Assembly: GCF_014490745.1 (NCBI RefSeq)
Contig: NZ_LZEU01000001.1
Coordinates: 868,001 to 932,000 of the forward strand
Direction of reading: 5' to 3'
DNA length: 64,000 bases
Origin: Pseudomonas alcaligenes
GTDB taxonomy: Bacteria; Pseudomonadota; Gammaproteobacteria; Pseudomonadales; Pseudomonadaceae
This document shows positions 35,949 through 47,642 of the stretch, piece after piece. A program made the position numbers and the translations under genes. The notes beneath the pieces were generated by a model that was not told the origin of the DNA, searched no databases, and saw nothing but the letters and a program-made list of their open reading frames with translations. Every line of letters begins with the position of its first letter. Positions within the stretch are counted from its first letter, which is position 1.

Positions 35949-37286
35949 ATGAGCAGAAAATATTTCGGTACCGATGGTATCCGTGGCCATGTTGGCCAGT
36001 TCCCGATTACCCCGGACTTCATTCTCAAGCTGGGCTGGGCGGCCGGTATGGCCTTCCGCAAGCAGGGCAAGTGCCGCATCCTGATTGGCAAGGACACGCG
36101 CATCTCCGGTTATATGTTCGAATCGGCCTTGGAGGCCGGGCTGGTGGCTGCCGGTGCGGATGTGATGCTGCTCGGCCCCATGCCTACGCCGGCTATCGCC
36201 TACCTGACTCGCACCTTCCAGGCGGAGGCGGGCATCGTCATCAGTGCTTCGCACAACCCGCACTACGACAATGGCTTCAAGTTCTTCTCCGGCAAAGGCA
36301 CCAAGCTACCGGACGAGGTCGAGCTGATGATCGAGGAACTGCTCGATCAGCCGATGACCGTGGTCGACTCGGCGCAGCTGGGCAAGGTTTCGCGGATCAA
36401 TGATGCGGCCGGGCGCTACATCGAGTTCTGCAAGAGCAGCGTGCCGAGCAGCACCAGTTTTGCCGGCCTCAAGCTGGTGATCGATTGCGCTCACGGCGCC
36501 ACCTACAAGGTGGCGCCCAGTGTGTTTCGCGAGCTGGGGGCGCAGGTCTCGGTGCTGGGGGTCCAGCCGAACGGCTTGAACATCAACGAGAATTGCGGCT
36601 CGACCCATGTCGACGCGCTGCAGGCTGAGGTGCTGGCCCAGCATGCCGACATCGGCATCGCCTTCGATGGCGACGGCGATCGCGTGCTGATGATCGATCA
36701 CACCGGTGCGGTGGTCGATGGCGATGAGCTGCTGTACATCATCGCCCGTGACCTGCAGGCGCGCGGCAAGCTGCAGGGTGGCGTGGTGGGTACGCTGATG
36801 AGCAATCTCGGCCTGGAGCTGGGGCTCGCCGAGCTGGGCATTCCCTTCACTCGTGCCAAGGTGGGCGACCGCTATGTCATGGCTGAATTGCTTGAGCGCG
36901 ACTGGCAGCTAGGTGGAGAAAACTCCGGGCACTTGGTGTGCTGCCAGCACACCACCACTGGCGATGCGATCATCGCTTCGCTGCAGGTGCTGATGGCGCT
37001 CAAGCGCAGCGAGCAGACTCTGGCCGAGGCGCGTCAGGTCTTGCGCAAGTGTCCGCAGGTGCTGATCAATGTGCGTTTTGCTGGTGGTGTCGATCCGGTC
37101 GAGCATCCGGCGGTTAAGGATGCCTGCGCGCGGGTCACCGAGCGCATGGCGGGGCGCGGTCGCGTGCTGCTGCGCAAGTCCGGTACCGAGCCGCTGGTGC
37201 GCGTGATGGTCGAGGGCGATGACGAAAATCAGGTGCGTGGCTATGCCGAAGAGCTGGCCAAAGTGGTCACCGAAGTCTGTGCCTGA
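35949..37286 (+). CDS. glmM: Phosphoglucosamine mutase
   Basis: A 445-residue enzyme converting glucosamine-6-P to glucosamine-1-P for cell-wall and LPS precursors. It begins [20 protein letters not shown]; the phosphoserine loop is [12 protein letters not shown] near residue 100; the metal loop is [13 protein letters not shown]; and the C-terminal phosphate site is [15 protein letters not shown]. Next to folP, the usual order. Confidence 0.97.
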   Translation: MSRKYFGTDGIRGHVGQFPITPDFILKLGWAAGMAFRKQGKCRILIGKDTRISGYMFESALEAGLVAAGADVMLLGPMPTPAIAYLTRTFQAEAGIVISASHNPHYDNGFKFFSGKGTKLPDEVELMIEELLDQPMTVVDSAQLGKVSRINDAAGRYIEFCKSSVPSSTSFAGLKLVIDCAHGATYKVAPSVFRELGAQVSVLGVQPNGLNINENCGSTHVDALQAEVLAQHADIGIAFDGDGDRVLMIDHTGAVVDGDELLYIIARDLQARGKLQGGVVGTLMSNLGLELGLAELGIPFTRAKVGDRYVMAELLERDWQLGGENSGHLVCCQHTTTGDAIIASLQVLMALKRSEQTLAEARQVLRKCPQVLINVRFAGGVDPVEHPAVKDACARVTERMAGRGRVLLRKSGTEPLVRVMVEGDDENQVRGYAEELAKVVTEVCA

Positions 37287-37351
37287 ATCGGCTTGCCAGT
37301 GCATAAGCTCTTGGGTAACATCTGCGCCCACTTTGATCGACGAGGTCTGGC

Positions 37352-38107
37352 ATGCGTCGCCCCCTGGTAGCTGGTAACTGGAAAATGCACGGTACCCGCG
37401 CCAGCGTCGCAGAGCTGATCAAGGGACTTCGTCATCTGGCTCTGCCGGCCGGTGTCGATGTGGCGGTTATGCCGCCATGCCTGTACATCAATCAGGTGAT
37501 CATGGGGCTGGATGGCAAGTCGATTGCCGTCGGTGCCCAGAATTGCGCGGTTGAGCCGATGCAGGGTGCCCTGACGGGCGAGGTTGCTCCCAGTCAATTG
37601 GCTGATGCCGGCTGTACGCTGGTGCTGGTCGGGCATTCGGAGCGTCGCCTGATTCTCGGTGAGCGTGACGATCTGCTCAGTCGCAAGTTTGCTGCGGCGC
37701 AATCCTGTGGTCTGGTGCCGGTGCTGTGTGTCGGCGAGACGCTGGAGCAGCGTCAGGCAGGCAAGACGCTCGAGGTGGTTGCTGCTCAGTTGGGTAGCGT
37801 GATCGAAGAGTTGGGTGTAGGGGCTTTCGCGCAGGCGGTAGTGGCTTATGAGCCGGTCTGGGCCATTGGTACCGGGCTGACGGCGACGCCGCAAGAAGCG
37901 CAGGAAGTTCATGCTGCCATTCGTGCGCAGCTGGCGGCAGAGAATGCCGAGGTCGCGCGCGGTGTGAGGATTTTGTACGGCGGCAGCGTCAAGGCTGCCA
38001 ATGCTGTCGAATTGTTCGGTATGCCGGACATCGATGGGGGGCTCATTGGTGGGGCCTCTCTGAATGCGGATGAGTTTGGCGCGATTTGCCGCGCAGCAGG
38101 AAACTGA
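37352..38107 (+). CDS. tpiA: Triosephosphate isomerase
   Basis: A 251-residue glycolytic isomerase. It begins [19 protein letters not shown]; catalytic His is in VLVGHSERR, catalytic Glu in [11 protein letters not shown], and the phosphate loop is [11 protein letters not shown]. It is followed by secG after 2 bases. Confidence 0.98.
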   Translation: MRRPLVAGNWKMHGTRASVAELIKGLRHLALPAGVDVAVMPPCLYINQVIMGLDGKSIAVGAQNCAVEPMQGALTGEVAPSQLADAGCTLVLVGHSERRLILGERDDLLSRKFAAAQSCGLVPVLCVGETLEQRQAGKTLEVVAAQLGSVIEELGVGAFAQAVVAYEPVWAIGTGLTATPQEAQEVHAAIRAQLAAENAEVARGVRILYGGSVKAANAVELFGMPDIDGGLIGGASLNADEFGAICRAAGN

Positions 38108-38109
38108 GA

Positions 38110-38490
38110 ATGCTGGAAACAGTCGTAGTTGTTGTCCATCTGCTGGGGGCTCTGGGCGTAGTTGCTCTGGTTCTGCTGCAGCAGGGTAAGGGTGCTGATG
38201 CGGGTGCTTCCTTCGGTGCCGGTGCTTCGGCAACCGTGTTTGGCAGCCAAGGTTCTGCTACCTTTCTGAGTCGCTTTACTGCTATACTCGCCGCAGCTTT
38301 TTTCATTACCAGCTTGGGTTTAGCGTTCTTTGCTAAAGAAAAAGCTGATAATATAAGCCAAGCAGGTTTGCCGGATCCGGCGGCGCTTGAAGTGCAACAG
38401 AATAAGCCGGCAAGCGATGTGCCGGTGCTCGAAGAGCAAAAGTCGGATGTTGAAAAATCCGACGTACCTCAAGCTCCAGAGCAGAAGTAA
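38110..38490 (+). CDS. secG: Preprotein translocase subunit SecG
   Basis: A 126-residue inner-membrane protein of the SecYEG channel. Two hydrophobic helices flank [20 protein letters not shown], which is diagnostic of SecG. ATG 38110 follows the tpiA stop directly; the ribosome site is inside the end of tpiA. The C-terminal 40 residues are hydrophilic and poorly conserved. Same order tpiA-secG-tRNA-Leu as in P. aeruginosa. Confidence 0.95.
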   Translation: MLETVVVVVHLLGALGVVALVLLQQGKGADAGASFGAGASATVFGSQGSATFLSRFTAILAAAFFITSLGLAFFAKEKADNISQAGLPDPAALEVQQNKPASDVPVLEEQKSDVEKSDVPQAPEQK

Positions 38491-38501
38491 CACCCGTTTT
38501 T

Positions 38502-38587
38502 GCCGAGGTGGTGGAATTGGTAGACACGCTACCTTGAGGTGGTAGTGGCCATAGGCTGTAGGGGTTCGAGTCCCCTCCTCGGTACCA
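38502..38587 (+). tRNA. leuU: tRNA-Leu (anticodon GAG)
   Basis: A class II tRNA of 86 bases with long variable arm. Acceptor GCCGAGG pairs with CCTCGGT-side bases (one G-U or offset allowed), T arm GGTTCGAGTCC, encoded CCA. The anticodon GAG is at 38536-38538. It lies just after secG. Confidence 0.95.
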
Positions 38588-38592
38588 TACAA

Positions 38593-38625
38593 GGCAAGAC
38601 CCGCTTAGTGCGGGTCTTGCCGTTT
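38593..38625 (+). terminator. Terminator after tRNA-Leu
   Basis: A 12-bp perfect stem (GGCAAGACCCGC at 38593-38604 with 38610-38621), 5-base loop, followed by GTTTTGG. It closes the ftsH-to-tRNA-Leu transcript. Confidence 0.8.
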
Positions 38626-38636
38626 TGGCGGTTCGG

Positions 38637-38665
38637 TTGACCCTCCGGGGTAACGACCGTATACT
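38637..38665 (+). promoter_or_regulatory. Sigma-70 promoter of tRNA-fMet
   Basis: TTGACC (38637-38642), a 17-base spacer and TATACT (38660-38665), about 16 bases before the mature tRNA. A near-consensus promoter giving the initiator tRNA its own start. Confidence 0.88.
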
Positions 38666-38681
38666 CTTCGCCCAGCTTTGA

Positions 38682-38758
<77 letters not shown>

Positions 38759-38767
38759 GTAGTAGAT

Positions 38768-38790
38768 AAGCCCCTTTTCAGGGGCTTTTT
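38768..38790 (+). terminator. Terminator after tRNA-fMet
   Basis: AAGCCCCT (38768-38775) pairs with AGGGGCTT (38780-38787), followed by T residues. It separates the tRNA from the rimP operon, although that operon may also be read from it. Confidence 0.85.
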
Positions 38791-38890
38791 GTTAGCTTGA
38801 CAGTCTGCTGCCGACCATTGTGGTCAGGTGGCTCGATGGATGGGCGTTTCGCCCATTTTTTATTTCTACGGCATGCGCGGAGGGCTTCGG

Positions 38891-39349
38891 GTGTCGAGCA
38901 AGCTAGAACAGTTGCAGGACCTGCTGGCTCCGGTGGTCGAGTCGCTTGGCTACCAATGCTGGGGGGTCGAGTTCATCTCCCAGGGCCGGCATTCCTTGCT
39001 GCGTATTTATATCGATCATGCCAACGGCATCCTGGTGGAGGACTGCGAAAAAGTCAGCCGCCAGATCAGTGGCGTGCTGGATGTCGAAGATCCGATCGCC
39101 AGCGAATACACCCTCGAGGTGTCCTCTCCTGGCATGGATCGGCCGCTGTTCACCCTTGAACAGTTCACCAAGCATGTGGGTGAGCAGGTGAAGATCAAAC
39201 TGCGTTCTCCCTTCGAGGGGCGACGCAATTTCCAGGGCCTTCTCCGCGGTGTGGAGGAGCAGGACGTGGTGGTGCTGGTGGATGACCACGAATTCCTGTT
39301 GCCGATCGACATGATCGACAAGGCCAACGTTATTCCACGGTTTGACTGA
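38891..39349 (+). CDS. rimP: Ribosome maturation factor RimP
   Basis: A 152-residue 30S assembly factor. The core has [36 protein letters not shown] and [16 protein letters not shown]. The start is GTG 38891 (product begins (M)[13 protein letters not shown]), with GGAGGG upstream; an upstream ATG at 38828 gives an unrelated extension. First gene of rimP-nusA-infB-rbfA-truB-rpsO-pnp. Confidence 0.95.
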   Translation: MSSKLEQLQDLLAPVVESLGYQCWGVEFISQGRHSLLRIYIDHANGILVEDCEKVSRQISGVLDVEDPIASEYTLEVSSPGMDRPLFTLEQFTKHVGEQVKIKLRSPFEGRRNFQGLLRGVEEQDVVVLVDDHEFLLPIDMIDKANVIPRFD

Positions 39350-39416
39350 GACGCGGATCCCGCGAGAGCTGTGCGGATGCGCAGGATCCAATGGATTGCG
39401 AAAGACGAGGCGTACG

Positions 39417-40898
<1,482 letters not shown>

Positions 40899-40924
40899 GT
40901 TTTACGGCCTGAGGAGAGAAGTGC

Positions 40925-43423
40925 ATGACGCAAGTCACGGTGAAAGAACTGGCCCAAGTGGTCGACACACCGGTAGAGCGCCTGCTGCAGCAGATGCGTG
41001 AGGCAGGTCTGCCGCACACCAGTGCCGAGCAAGTTGTGACCGATAACGAGAAGCAAGCCCTGCTTGCCCATCTCAAGAGCAGTCACGGCGAGAAACTGGA
41101 AGAACCGCGCAAAATCACCTTGCAGCGCAAAACCACCACCACCCTGAAGGTTGCTGGTAGCAAGACCATCAGCGTGGAAGTGCGCAAGAAGAAAACCTAC
41201 GTCAAGCGCAGCCCTGACGAGATCGAAGCCGAGAAGCGGCGCGAGCTGGAAGAGCAGCGTGCCGCCGAAGAGGCTGCCCGTCTGAAGGCCGAGGAAGAAG
41301 CGCGTCTGCGTGCCGAGCAGGATGCCCGCAAGCAGCAGGAGGCGGTTGCCGCCCCTGCCGAGGCGGTCGCCCAGGCACCGGTTGCTGCGGTTGTGGCCGA
41401 CGCTGTTGCAGTCGATCCGGCTGCTGCCGAGCGCAAGAAGGAAGAGCCGCGCCGTCCGGAAAAGACCACTCGTACCGACGACGACGAGCGCCGCGATCGC
41501 AAGCATGCCCAGCATCGCCCGTCGCTCAAGGAAAAGGAAAAGGCTCCGGCCCCGCGCGTTGCCCCCCGCAGCACCGACGAGGAAACCGATGGTTTCCGTC
41601 GTGGTGGTCGTGGCAAGGCCAAGCTGAAAAAGCGTAACCAGCACGGGTTCCAGAGCCCGACAGGACCCGTAGTGCGCGAAGTATCGATTGGCGAAACCAT
41701 CACCGTTGCCGACCTGGCCGCGCAGATGTCGGTCAAAGGCGCTGAAGTCGTCAAGTTCATGTTCAAACTGGGCACTCCGGTGACCATCAACCAGGTGCTG
41801 GATCAGGAAACTGCCCAGCTGATCGCCGAAGAGCTGGGCCACAAGGTCAAGCTGGTCAGCGAGAATGCCCTGGAAGACCAGCTGGCCGAATCGCTGAAGT
41901 TCGAAGGTGAGGCGTTCTCCCGTGCGCCGGTGGTGACCGTAATGGGTCACGTCGACCACGGTAAGACCTCGCTGCTCGACTATATCCGTCGTGCCAAGGT
42001 GGCTGCTGGCGAGGCCGGTGGTATCACCCAGCACATCGGTGCCTACCACGTGGAAACCGACCGCGGCATGGTCACCTTCCTCGATACCCCGGGCCACGCC
42101 GCGTTCACCGCGATGCGTGCCCGTGGTGCCAAGGCCACCGACATTGTCATCCTGGTGGTGGCGGCGGACGACGGCGTGATGCCGCAGACCCAGGAAGCCG
42201 TGCAGCATGCGAAAGCCGCTGGCGTGCCGATCGTGGTCGCGATCAACAAGATGGACAAGCCGGATGCCAACCCGGACAACATCAAGAACGGCCTGGCCGC
42301 GCTGGATGTGATTCCGGAAGAGTGGGGCGGCGACGCACCCTTCGTGGGGGTTTCGGCCAAGGCCGGTACTGGCGTCGACGAGCTGCTGGAAGCCGTGCTG
42401 CTGCAGGCCGAAGTACTCGAACTGAAAGCCACTCCGTCGGCCCCGGGGCGTGGTGTGGTGGTCGAGTCGCGCCTGGACAAGGGCCGCGGCCCGGTGGCCA
42501 CCGTGCTGGTACAGGACGGTACCCTGCGTCAGGGCGACATGGTTCTGTGCGGCGTCAACTATGGCCGCGTACGCGCCATGCTTGACGAGAACGGCAAGGC
42601 GATCAAGGAAGCCGGCCCGTCGATTCCGGTCGAGATCCTCGGTCTGGATGGCACGCCGGATGCCGGTGATGACCTGACCGTGGTTGCCGACGAGAAGAAG
42701 GCCCGTGAAGTGGCCCTGTTCCGTCAAGGCAAGTTCCGCGAAGTCAAACTGGCTCGCGCGCATGCCGGCAAGCTGGAAAACATCTTCGAGAACATGGGCC
42801 AGGAAGAGAAGAAGACGCTCAACATCGTCCTCAAATCCGACGTTCGTGGCTCGCTGGAAGCGCTGCAGGGTTCGCTCAGCGGCCTCGGCAACGACGAAGT
42901 GCAAGTGCGTGTGGTCGGTGGCGGCGTCGGTGGTATCACCGAATCCGATGCCAACCTGGCACTGGCCTCCAACGCGGTGCTGTTCGGCTTCAACGTGCGT
43001 GCCGACGCCGGTGCGCGCAAGATCGTCGAGGCCGAAGGCCTGGACATGCGTTACTACAACGTGATCTACGACATCATCGAAGACGTCAAGAAAGCCCTGA
43101 CCGGCATGCTCGGCAGCGATGTCCGCGAGAACATCCTGGGCGTCGCCGAAGTACGTGACGTGTTCCGCTCGCCGAAGTTTGGCGCAGTGGCTGGCTGTAT
43201 GGTCATCGAGGGTGTCGTGTACCGTAACCGTCCGATCCGCGTACTGCGCGAAGACGTGGTGATCTTCGAAGGCGAACTGGAATCCCTGCGCCGCTTCAAG
43301 GACGACATGTCCGAAGTGCGGAACGGCATGGAGTGCGGTATCGCGGTGAAGAGCTACAACGACGTCAAGGTCGGCGACAAGATCGAAGTATTCGAGAAGG
43401 TCCAGGTGGCTCGTACGCTGTAA
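40925..43423 (+). CDS. infB: Translation initiation factor IF-2
   Basis: An 832-residue GTPase that brings fMet-tRNA to the 30S subunit. An N-terminal IF2_N domain ([20 protein letters not shown]) precedes a long charged Ala/Glu/Arg linker. G motifs are GHVDHGKTS (near residue 340), DTPGHAAF and NKMDKPDAN. The C-terminal domains end with [18 protein letters not shown]. An internal start giving a shorter IF-2 form is possible but not shown by the sequence. Confidence 0.98.
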   Translation: MTQVTVKELAQVVDTPVERLLQQMREAGLPHTSAEQVVTDNEKQALLAHLKSSHGEKLEEPRKITLQRKTTTTLKVAGSKTISVEVRKKKTYVKRSPDEIEAEKRRELEEQRAAEEAARLKAEEEARLRAEQDARKQQEAVAAPAEAVAQAPVAAVVADAVAVDPAAAERKKEEPRRPEKTTRTDDDERRDRKHAQHRPSLKEKEKAPAPRVAPRSTDEETDGFRRGGRGKAKLKKRNQHGFQSPTGPVVREVSIGETITVADLAAQMSVKGAEVVKFMFKLGTPVTINQVLDQETAQLIAEELGHKVKLVSENALEDQLAESLKFEGEAFSRAPVVTVMGHVDHGKTSLLDYIRRAKVAAGEAGGITQHIGAYHVETDRGMVTFLDTPGHAAFTAMRARGAKATDIVILVVAADDGVMPQTQEAVQHAKAAGVPIVVAINKMDKPDANPDNIKNGLAALDVIPEEWGGDAPFVGVSAKAGTGVDELLEAVLLQAEVLELKATPSAPGRGVVVESRLDKGRGPVATVLVQDGTLRQGDMVLCGVNYGRVRAMLDENGKAIKEAGPSIPVEILGLDGTPDAGDDLTVVADEKKAREVALFRQGKFREVKLARAHAGKLENIFENMGQEEKKTLNIVLKSDVRGSLEALQGSLSGLGNDEVQVRVVGGGVGGITESDANLALASNAVLFGFNVRADAGARKIVEAEGLDMRYYNVIYDIIEDVKKALTGMLGSDVRENILGVAEVRDVFRSPKFGAVAGCMVIEGVVYRNRPIRVLREDVVIFEGELESLRRFKDDMSEVRNGMECGIAVKSYNDVKVGDKIEVFEKVQVARTL

Positions 43424-43441
43424 GCGCGAGCTGCAACACGC

Positions 43442-43474
43442 AACGCCCGGCCCCGCATAGCGCGGCCGGGCGTT
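43442..43474 (+). terminator. Strong hairpin between infB and rbfA (partial terminator or processing site)
   Basis: AACGCCCGGCC (43442-43452) pairs perfectly with 43464-43474. The following run is only GTTTGCCGCTTTTG, so complete termination is doubtful. It may reduce read-through or mark an mRNA cleavage point. Confidence 0.6.
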
Positions 43475-43521
43475 TGCCGCTTTTGAGTCCGCTGGCGCAG
43501 CCGGCGGGCGAGGTAAGAGAA

Positions 43522-43899
43522 ATGGCAAAAATTTACAGCCGTACCCAGCGTATCGGCGACCAGATCCAGCGCGAGCTGGCGCAGATGATTCCGCGCGAGG
43601 TCAAGGATCCGCGCCTGGGCTTCGTCACCGTCACCGCCGTGGATGTCAGCCGCGACGTCGGTCACGCCAAGATCTACATCACCGTGATGGGCGAGAACGA
43701 CGCCGAGAAGATCAAGCAGAACGTGCGTGTGCTCAACGATGCCGCCGGCTACCTGCGCATGTTGCTGGGCAAGGCGATGAAGCTGCGCAGCGTGCCGCAG
43801 CTGCATTTCCACTATGACGAAAGCATCTCCCGTGGTGTGCACCTGTCGGCTCTGATCGAGCGTGCCGTCACCGAAGACAGCAAGCACCAGGACGACTGA
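43522..43899 (+). CDS. rbfA: Ribosome-binding factor A
   Basis: A 125-residue KH-like protein for 16S rRNA 5'-end maturation and cold adaptation. Core segments are [37 protein letters not shown] and [21 protein letters not shown] 43522 has AAGAGA close upstream and is the family start. truB begins 2 bases after its stop. Confidence 0.96.
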   Translation: MAKIYSRTQRIGDQIQRELAQMIPREVKDPRLGFVTVTAVDVSRDVGHAKIYITVMGENDAEKIKQNVRVLNDAAGYLRMLLGKAMKLRSVPQLHFHYDESISRGVHLSALIERAVTEDSKHQDD

Positions 43900-43900
43900 C

Positions 43901-44818
43901 GTGGCGCAGGTGAAACGTATCCGCCGTAACGTCAGCGGCATCATCCTGCTCGACAAGCCGCACGGCTTCAGCTCCAACGCCGCCCTGCAGAAGGTGCGCT
44001 GGCTGCTCAATGCCGAAAAGGCCGGGCATACCGGCAGCCTCGACCCGCTGGCTACCGGCGTGCTGCCGCTGTGCTTCGGCGAGGCGACCAAGTTCTCCCA
44101 GTACCTGCTGGATGCCGACAAGGGTTACGAGACCCTGGCCCAGCTGGGTGTCACCACCAGCACCGGCGATGCCGAAGGCGAGGTTCTCGAGCGTCGCCAG
44201 GTGACCGTCGGTCGGGATGACGTGGAAGCACTGCTGCCGCGATTCCGCGGTGAAATCAAGCAGATACCGCCGATGTACTCGGCCCTGAAGAAGGACGGGC
44301 AGCCGCTCTACAAGCTGGCGCGTGCCGGCGAAGTAGTGGAGCGCGAGGCGCGTTCTGTTACTATTGCGCGCCTGGAAATGCTGGCCCTGGAACAGGATCA
44401 GCTGCGCTTGAGCGTCGCCTGCAGCAAGGGTACCTATATTCGTACCCTGGTCGAGGATCTCGGTCAGCTGCTTGGCTGTGGCGCCCATGTCGCCGAGCTG
44501 CGACGCACCCAGGCCGGCCCGTTCTCGCTGGCCCAGACGGTCACCCTGGACGAGCTGGAAAAGGCCTATGCCGAAGGCGGCAACGAAGCGCTGGACCGCT
44601 TCCTGCACCCGTCGGACAGTGGCCTGGAACACTGGCCGCTGCTGCAGTTCAGCGAGCACAGCGCCTACTACTGGCTGCATGGTCAGCCGGTACGCGCACC
44701 GGAAGCGCCGAAGTTCGGCATGGTACGGGTACAGGATCACAATGGTCGCTTCATCGGAATCGGTGAAGTGAGCGAAGACGGGCGCATTGCGCCGCGTCGA
44801 CTGATTCGGTCGGAATGA
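43901..44818 (+). CDS. truB: tRNA pseudouridine-55 synthase
   Basis: A 305-residue enzyme making pseudouridine 55 in the T loop of tRNAs. Catalytic Asp is in [17 protein letters not shown]; other family segments are [34 protein letters not shown] and [17 protein letters not shown]-terminal PUA-like domain ends the protein. GTG 43901 is the start, two bases after the rbfA stop; the ribosome site is inside rbfA. Confidence 0.96.
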   Translation: MAQVKRIRRNVSGIILLDKPHGFSSNAALQKVRWLLNAEKAGHTGSLDPLATGVLPLCFGEATKFSQYLLDADKGYETLAQLGVTTSTGDAEGEVLERRQVTVGRDDVEALLPRFRGEIKQIPPMYSALKKDGQPLYKLARAGEVVEREARSVTIARLEMLALEQDQLRLSVACSKGTYIRTLVEDLGQLLGCGAHVAELRRTQAGPFSLAQTVTLDELEKAYAEGGNEALDRFLHPSDSGLEHWPLLQFSEHSAYYWLHGQPVRAPEAPKFGMVRVQDHNGRFIGIGEVSEDGRIAPRRLIRSE

Positions 44819-44938
44819 CCGGAGCGAGTCGTTGCACGCAACGGCTTGTTATGAGGGTGGCTGTCAGCAGGCACGGTCATACCTCTTTTTAAAACACGGG
44901 ATTCGTTCCCGGCCTGTTCACTCTAGGAGCCCATTACC

Positions 44939-45208
44939 ATGGCACTGAGCGTTGAAGAAAAAGCCCAGATCGTAAGCGACTACAAGCAAGCTGAAGGCGA
45001 TACCGGTAGCCCGGAAGTGCAGGTTGCCCTGCTGACCGCCAACATCAACAAGCTGCAAGACCACTTCAAAGCCAACGGCAAAGATCACCACTCCCGTCGT
45101 GGTCTGATCCGCATGGTTAACCAGCGCCGCAAGCTGCTGGACTACCTGAAGGGTAAAGACGCCTCGCGTTACAGCGCCCTGATCGGTCGCCTGGGTCTGC
45201 GTCGTTAA
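44939..45208 (+). CDS. rpsO: 30S ribosomal protein S15
   Basis: An 89-residue primary 16S rRNA-binding protein. It begins [20 protein letters not shown], and has [20 protein letters not shown] and the basic helix [26 protein letters not shown] lies upstream of ATG. S15 autoregulates in E. coli through its leader; a comparable structure is not clear here. Confidence 0.98.
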   Translation: MALSVEEKAQIVSDYKQAEGDTGSPEVQVALLTANINKLQDHFKANGKDHHSRRGLIRMVNQRRKLLDYLKGKDASRYSALIGRLGLRR

Positions 45209-45224
45209 GACGTAACCTGAAGTG

Positions 45225-45290
45225 AGAAGCTGGAAGTTTGAAGTGGCAAGGCGGTTTGCACCGGCTCGCGGCTTCGGGCTTCCAGCTTCT
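45225..45290 (+). promoter_or_regulatory. Long hairpin in the rpsO-pnp leader (candidate RNase III site)
   Basis: AGAAGCTGGAAG (45225-45236) pairs exactly with CTTCCAGCTTCT (45279-45290) around a 42-base loop. It lies in the 219-base rpsO-pnp gap. In E. coli a hairpin at this place is cut by RNase III and lets PNPase repress its own mRNA; the same role here is an inference. Confidence 0.55.
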
Positions 45291-45427
45291 GGCTTTCTGC
45301 AGGAATGATTTTTGAAGCCTGTTCCAAGGCTGCTGAGGATAGCGAGCAGTTTTCGAACAGACTTTAAGGGGCCGCCTGGCGGCCTCCCGGCAGTTCCCCC
45401 AAGGCAACAAAAGAGAAGGAAAACACC

Positions 45428-47533
45428 GTGAATCCGGTTATCAAGAAATTCCAGTTCGGTCAGTCGACCGTTACCCTCGAAACCGGGCGTATTGCCCGTC
45501 AGGCCTCCGGTGCCGTTCTGGTCACCGTGGACAACGATGTCAGCGTGCTGTGCACCGTGGTTGGCGCCAAACAAGCCGACCCGGGCAAGGGTTTCTTCCC
45601 GCTGTCCGTGCACTACCAGGAAAAGACCTACGCTGCCGGCAAGATCCCCGGCGGCTTCTTCAAGCGTGAAGCGCGTCCTTCCGAGAAAGAGACCCTGACC
45701 TCGCGCCTGATCGACCGTCCGATCCGTCCGCTGTTCCCGGAAGGCTTCCTCAACGAAGTGCAGGTCATCTGCACCGTGGTCTCCACCAGCAAGAAGACCG
45801 ATCCGGACATCGCCGCGATGATCGGCACCTCGGCCGCCCTGGCCATCTCCGGCATTCCGTTCGACGGCCCGATCGGCGCCGCTCGCGTAGCCTTCCACCC
45901 GGAAACCGGCTACCTGCTGAACCCGACCTACGAGCAGCTCAAGGCTTCCAGCCTGGACATGGTCGTTGCCGGTACCAAAGACGCCGTGCTGATGGTCGAA
46001 TCCGAAGCCAAAGAGCTGACCGAAGACCAGATGCTGGGCGCCGTACTGTTCGCCCATGACGAGTTCCAGGCCGTGATCAAGGCCGTTGGCGAACTGGCTG
46101 CCGAAACCGGCAAGCCGCGCTGGAACTGGACTGCCCCGGCCGAGAACACCGCTCTGCTCGGCGCCATCAAGGCCGAGTTCGGCGAGGCCATCTCCCAGGC
46201 CTACACCATCACCATCAAGCAGGATCGCTACAACCGTCTGGACGAGCTGCGCGACCAGGTCGTTGCCAAGTTCTCCGGCGAAGAAGGCCAGCCGTCCTCC
46301 GGCGAAGTCAAAGACGCCTTCGGCCTGATCGAATACCGCACCGTGCGCGAGAACATCGTCAACGGCAAACCGCGTATCGACGGTCGCGACACCCGCACCG
46401 TACGTGGCCTGAACATCGAAGTCGGCGTACTGGACAAGACCCACGGTTCGGCCCTGTTCACCCGTGGCGAAACCCAGGCCCTGGTGGTTGCCACCCTCGG
46501 CACCGCCCGTGACGCGCAGCTGCTCGACACCCTGGAAGGCGAGAAGAAAGACCCCTTCATGCTGCACTACAACTTCCCGCCCTACTCGGTCGGTGAGTGT
46601 GGTCGCATGGGCGCCACCGGTCGCCGCGAAATCGGCCACGGCCGCCTGGCCCGTCGTGGTGTCGCCGCCATGCTGCCGAGCGGTGATGACTTCCCGTACA
46701 CCATCCGTATCGTCTCGGAGATCACCGAGTCCAACGGTTCGTCCTCCATGGCTTCCGTCTGCGGTGCTTCCCTGGCCCTGATGGACGCCGGTGTGCCGAT
46801 GAAGGCGCCGGTTGCCGGTATCGCCATGGGTCTGGTCAAGGAAGGCGACAAGTTCGCCGTACTGACCGACATCCTCGGTGACGAAGACCACCTGGGCGAC
46901 ATGGACTTCAAGGTTGCCGGTACCGCCAATGGCGTCACCGCGCTGCAGATGGACATCAAGATCCAGGGCATCACCGAAGAAATCATGGAGATCGCCCTGA
47001 ATCAGGCCCTGGAAGCGCGCCTGAACATCCTCGGCCAGATGAACAAGGTCATCGCCCAGTCGCGCACCGAGCTGTCGGCCAACGCCCCGACCATGATCGC
47101 GATGAAGATCGACCAGGACAAAATCCGCGACGTCATCGGTAAAGGCGGCGCCACCATCCGTGGTATCTGCGAAGAGACCAAGGCTTCGATCGACATCGAA
47201 GACGACGGCTCGATCAAGATCTTCGGCGAAACCAAGGAAGCTGCCGAGGCCGCGCGTCAGCGCGTACTGGGCATCACCGCGGAAGCCGAGATCGGCAAGA
47301 TCTACGTCGGTCGCGTCGAGCGCATCGTTGACTTCGGTGCCTTCGTCAACATCCTGCCGGGCAAGGACGGTCTGGTGCACATCTCGATGCTGAGCGATCA
47401 GCGCGTCGAGAAGGTCACCGACGTACTGAAAGAAGGCCAGGAAGTGAAGGTTCTGGTACTCGACGTCGACAACCGCGGCCGCATCAAGCTGTCGATCAAG
47501 GACGTCGCCGCTGCCGAGGCTTCCGGCGTCTAA
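45428..47533 (+). CDS. pnp: Polyribonucleotide nucleotidyltransferase (PNPase)
   Basis: A 701-residue 3'-5' phosphorolytic exoribonuclease, part of the degradosome. Two RNase PH domains are seen (KRPSEKE-type [16 protein letters not shown] in the first; [21 protein letters not shown] in the second). A KH domain has [17 protein letters not shown], and an S1 domain has [30 protein letters not shown] lies upstream of its GTG start. Last gene of the nusA cluster, followed by a strong terminator. Confidence 0.98.
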   Translation: MNPVIKKFQFGQSTVTLETGRIARQASGAVLVTVDNDVSVLCTVVGAKQADPGKGFFPLSVHYQEKTYAAGKIPGGFFKREARPSEKETLTSRLIDRPIRPLFPEGFLNEVQVICTVVSTSKKTDPDIAAMIGTSAALAISGIPFDGPIGAARVAFHPETGYLLNPTYEQLKASSLDMVVAGTKDAVLMVESEAKELTEDQMLGAVLFAHDEFQAVIKAVGELAAETGKPRWNWTAPAENTALLGAIKAEFGEAISQAYTITIKQDRYNRLDELRDQVVAKFSGEEGQPSSGEVKDAFGLIEYRTVRENIVNGKPRIDGRDTRTVRGLNIEVGVLDKTHGSALFTRGETQALVVATLGTARDAQLLDTLEGEKKDPFMLHYNFPPYSVGECGRMGATGRREIGHGRLARRGVAAMLPSGDDFPYTIRIVSEITESNGSSSMASVCGASLALMDAGVPMKAPVAGIAMGLVKEGDKFAVLTDILGDEDHLGDMDFKVAGTANGVTALQMDIKIQGITEEIMEIALNQALEARLNILGQMNKVIAQSRTELSANAPTMIAMKIDQDKIRDVIGKGGATIRGICEETKASIDIEDDGSIKIFGETKEAAEAARQRVLGITAEAEIGKIYVGRVERIVDFGAFVNILPGKDGLVHISMLSDQRVEKVTDVLKEGQEVKVLVLDVDNRGRIKLSIKDVAAAEASGV

Positions 47534-47556
47534 GCCGAAGCATCCGCAGTAAAGAG

Positions 47557-47585
47557 GAGGGCCCGCATGCGGGCCCTCTTTTTTT
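47557..47585 (+). terminator. Terminator after pnp
   Basis: GAGGGCCCGC (47557-47566) with its complement at 47569-47578, followed by seven T residues. It ends the rimP-to-pnp transcript. Confidence 0.93.
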
Positions 47586-47642
47586 GCCTGCGATTTGTCA
47601 GGACAATGACGCCTTTCGCAGTATCTACAAGGATGTTTGGCT

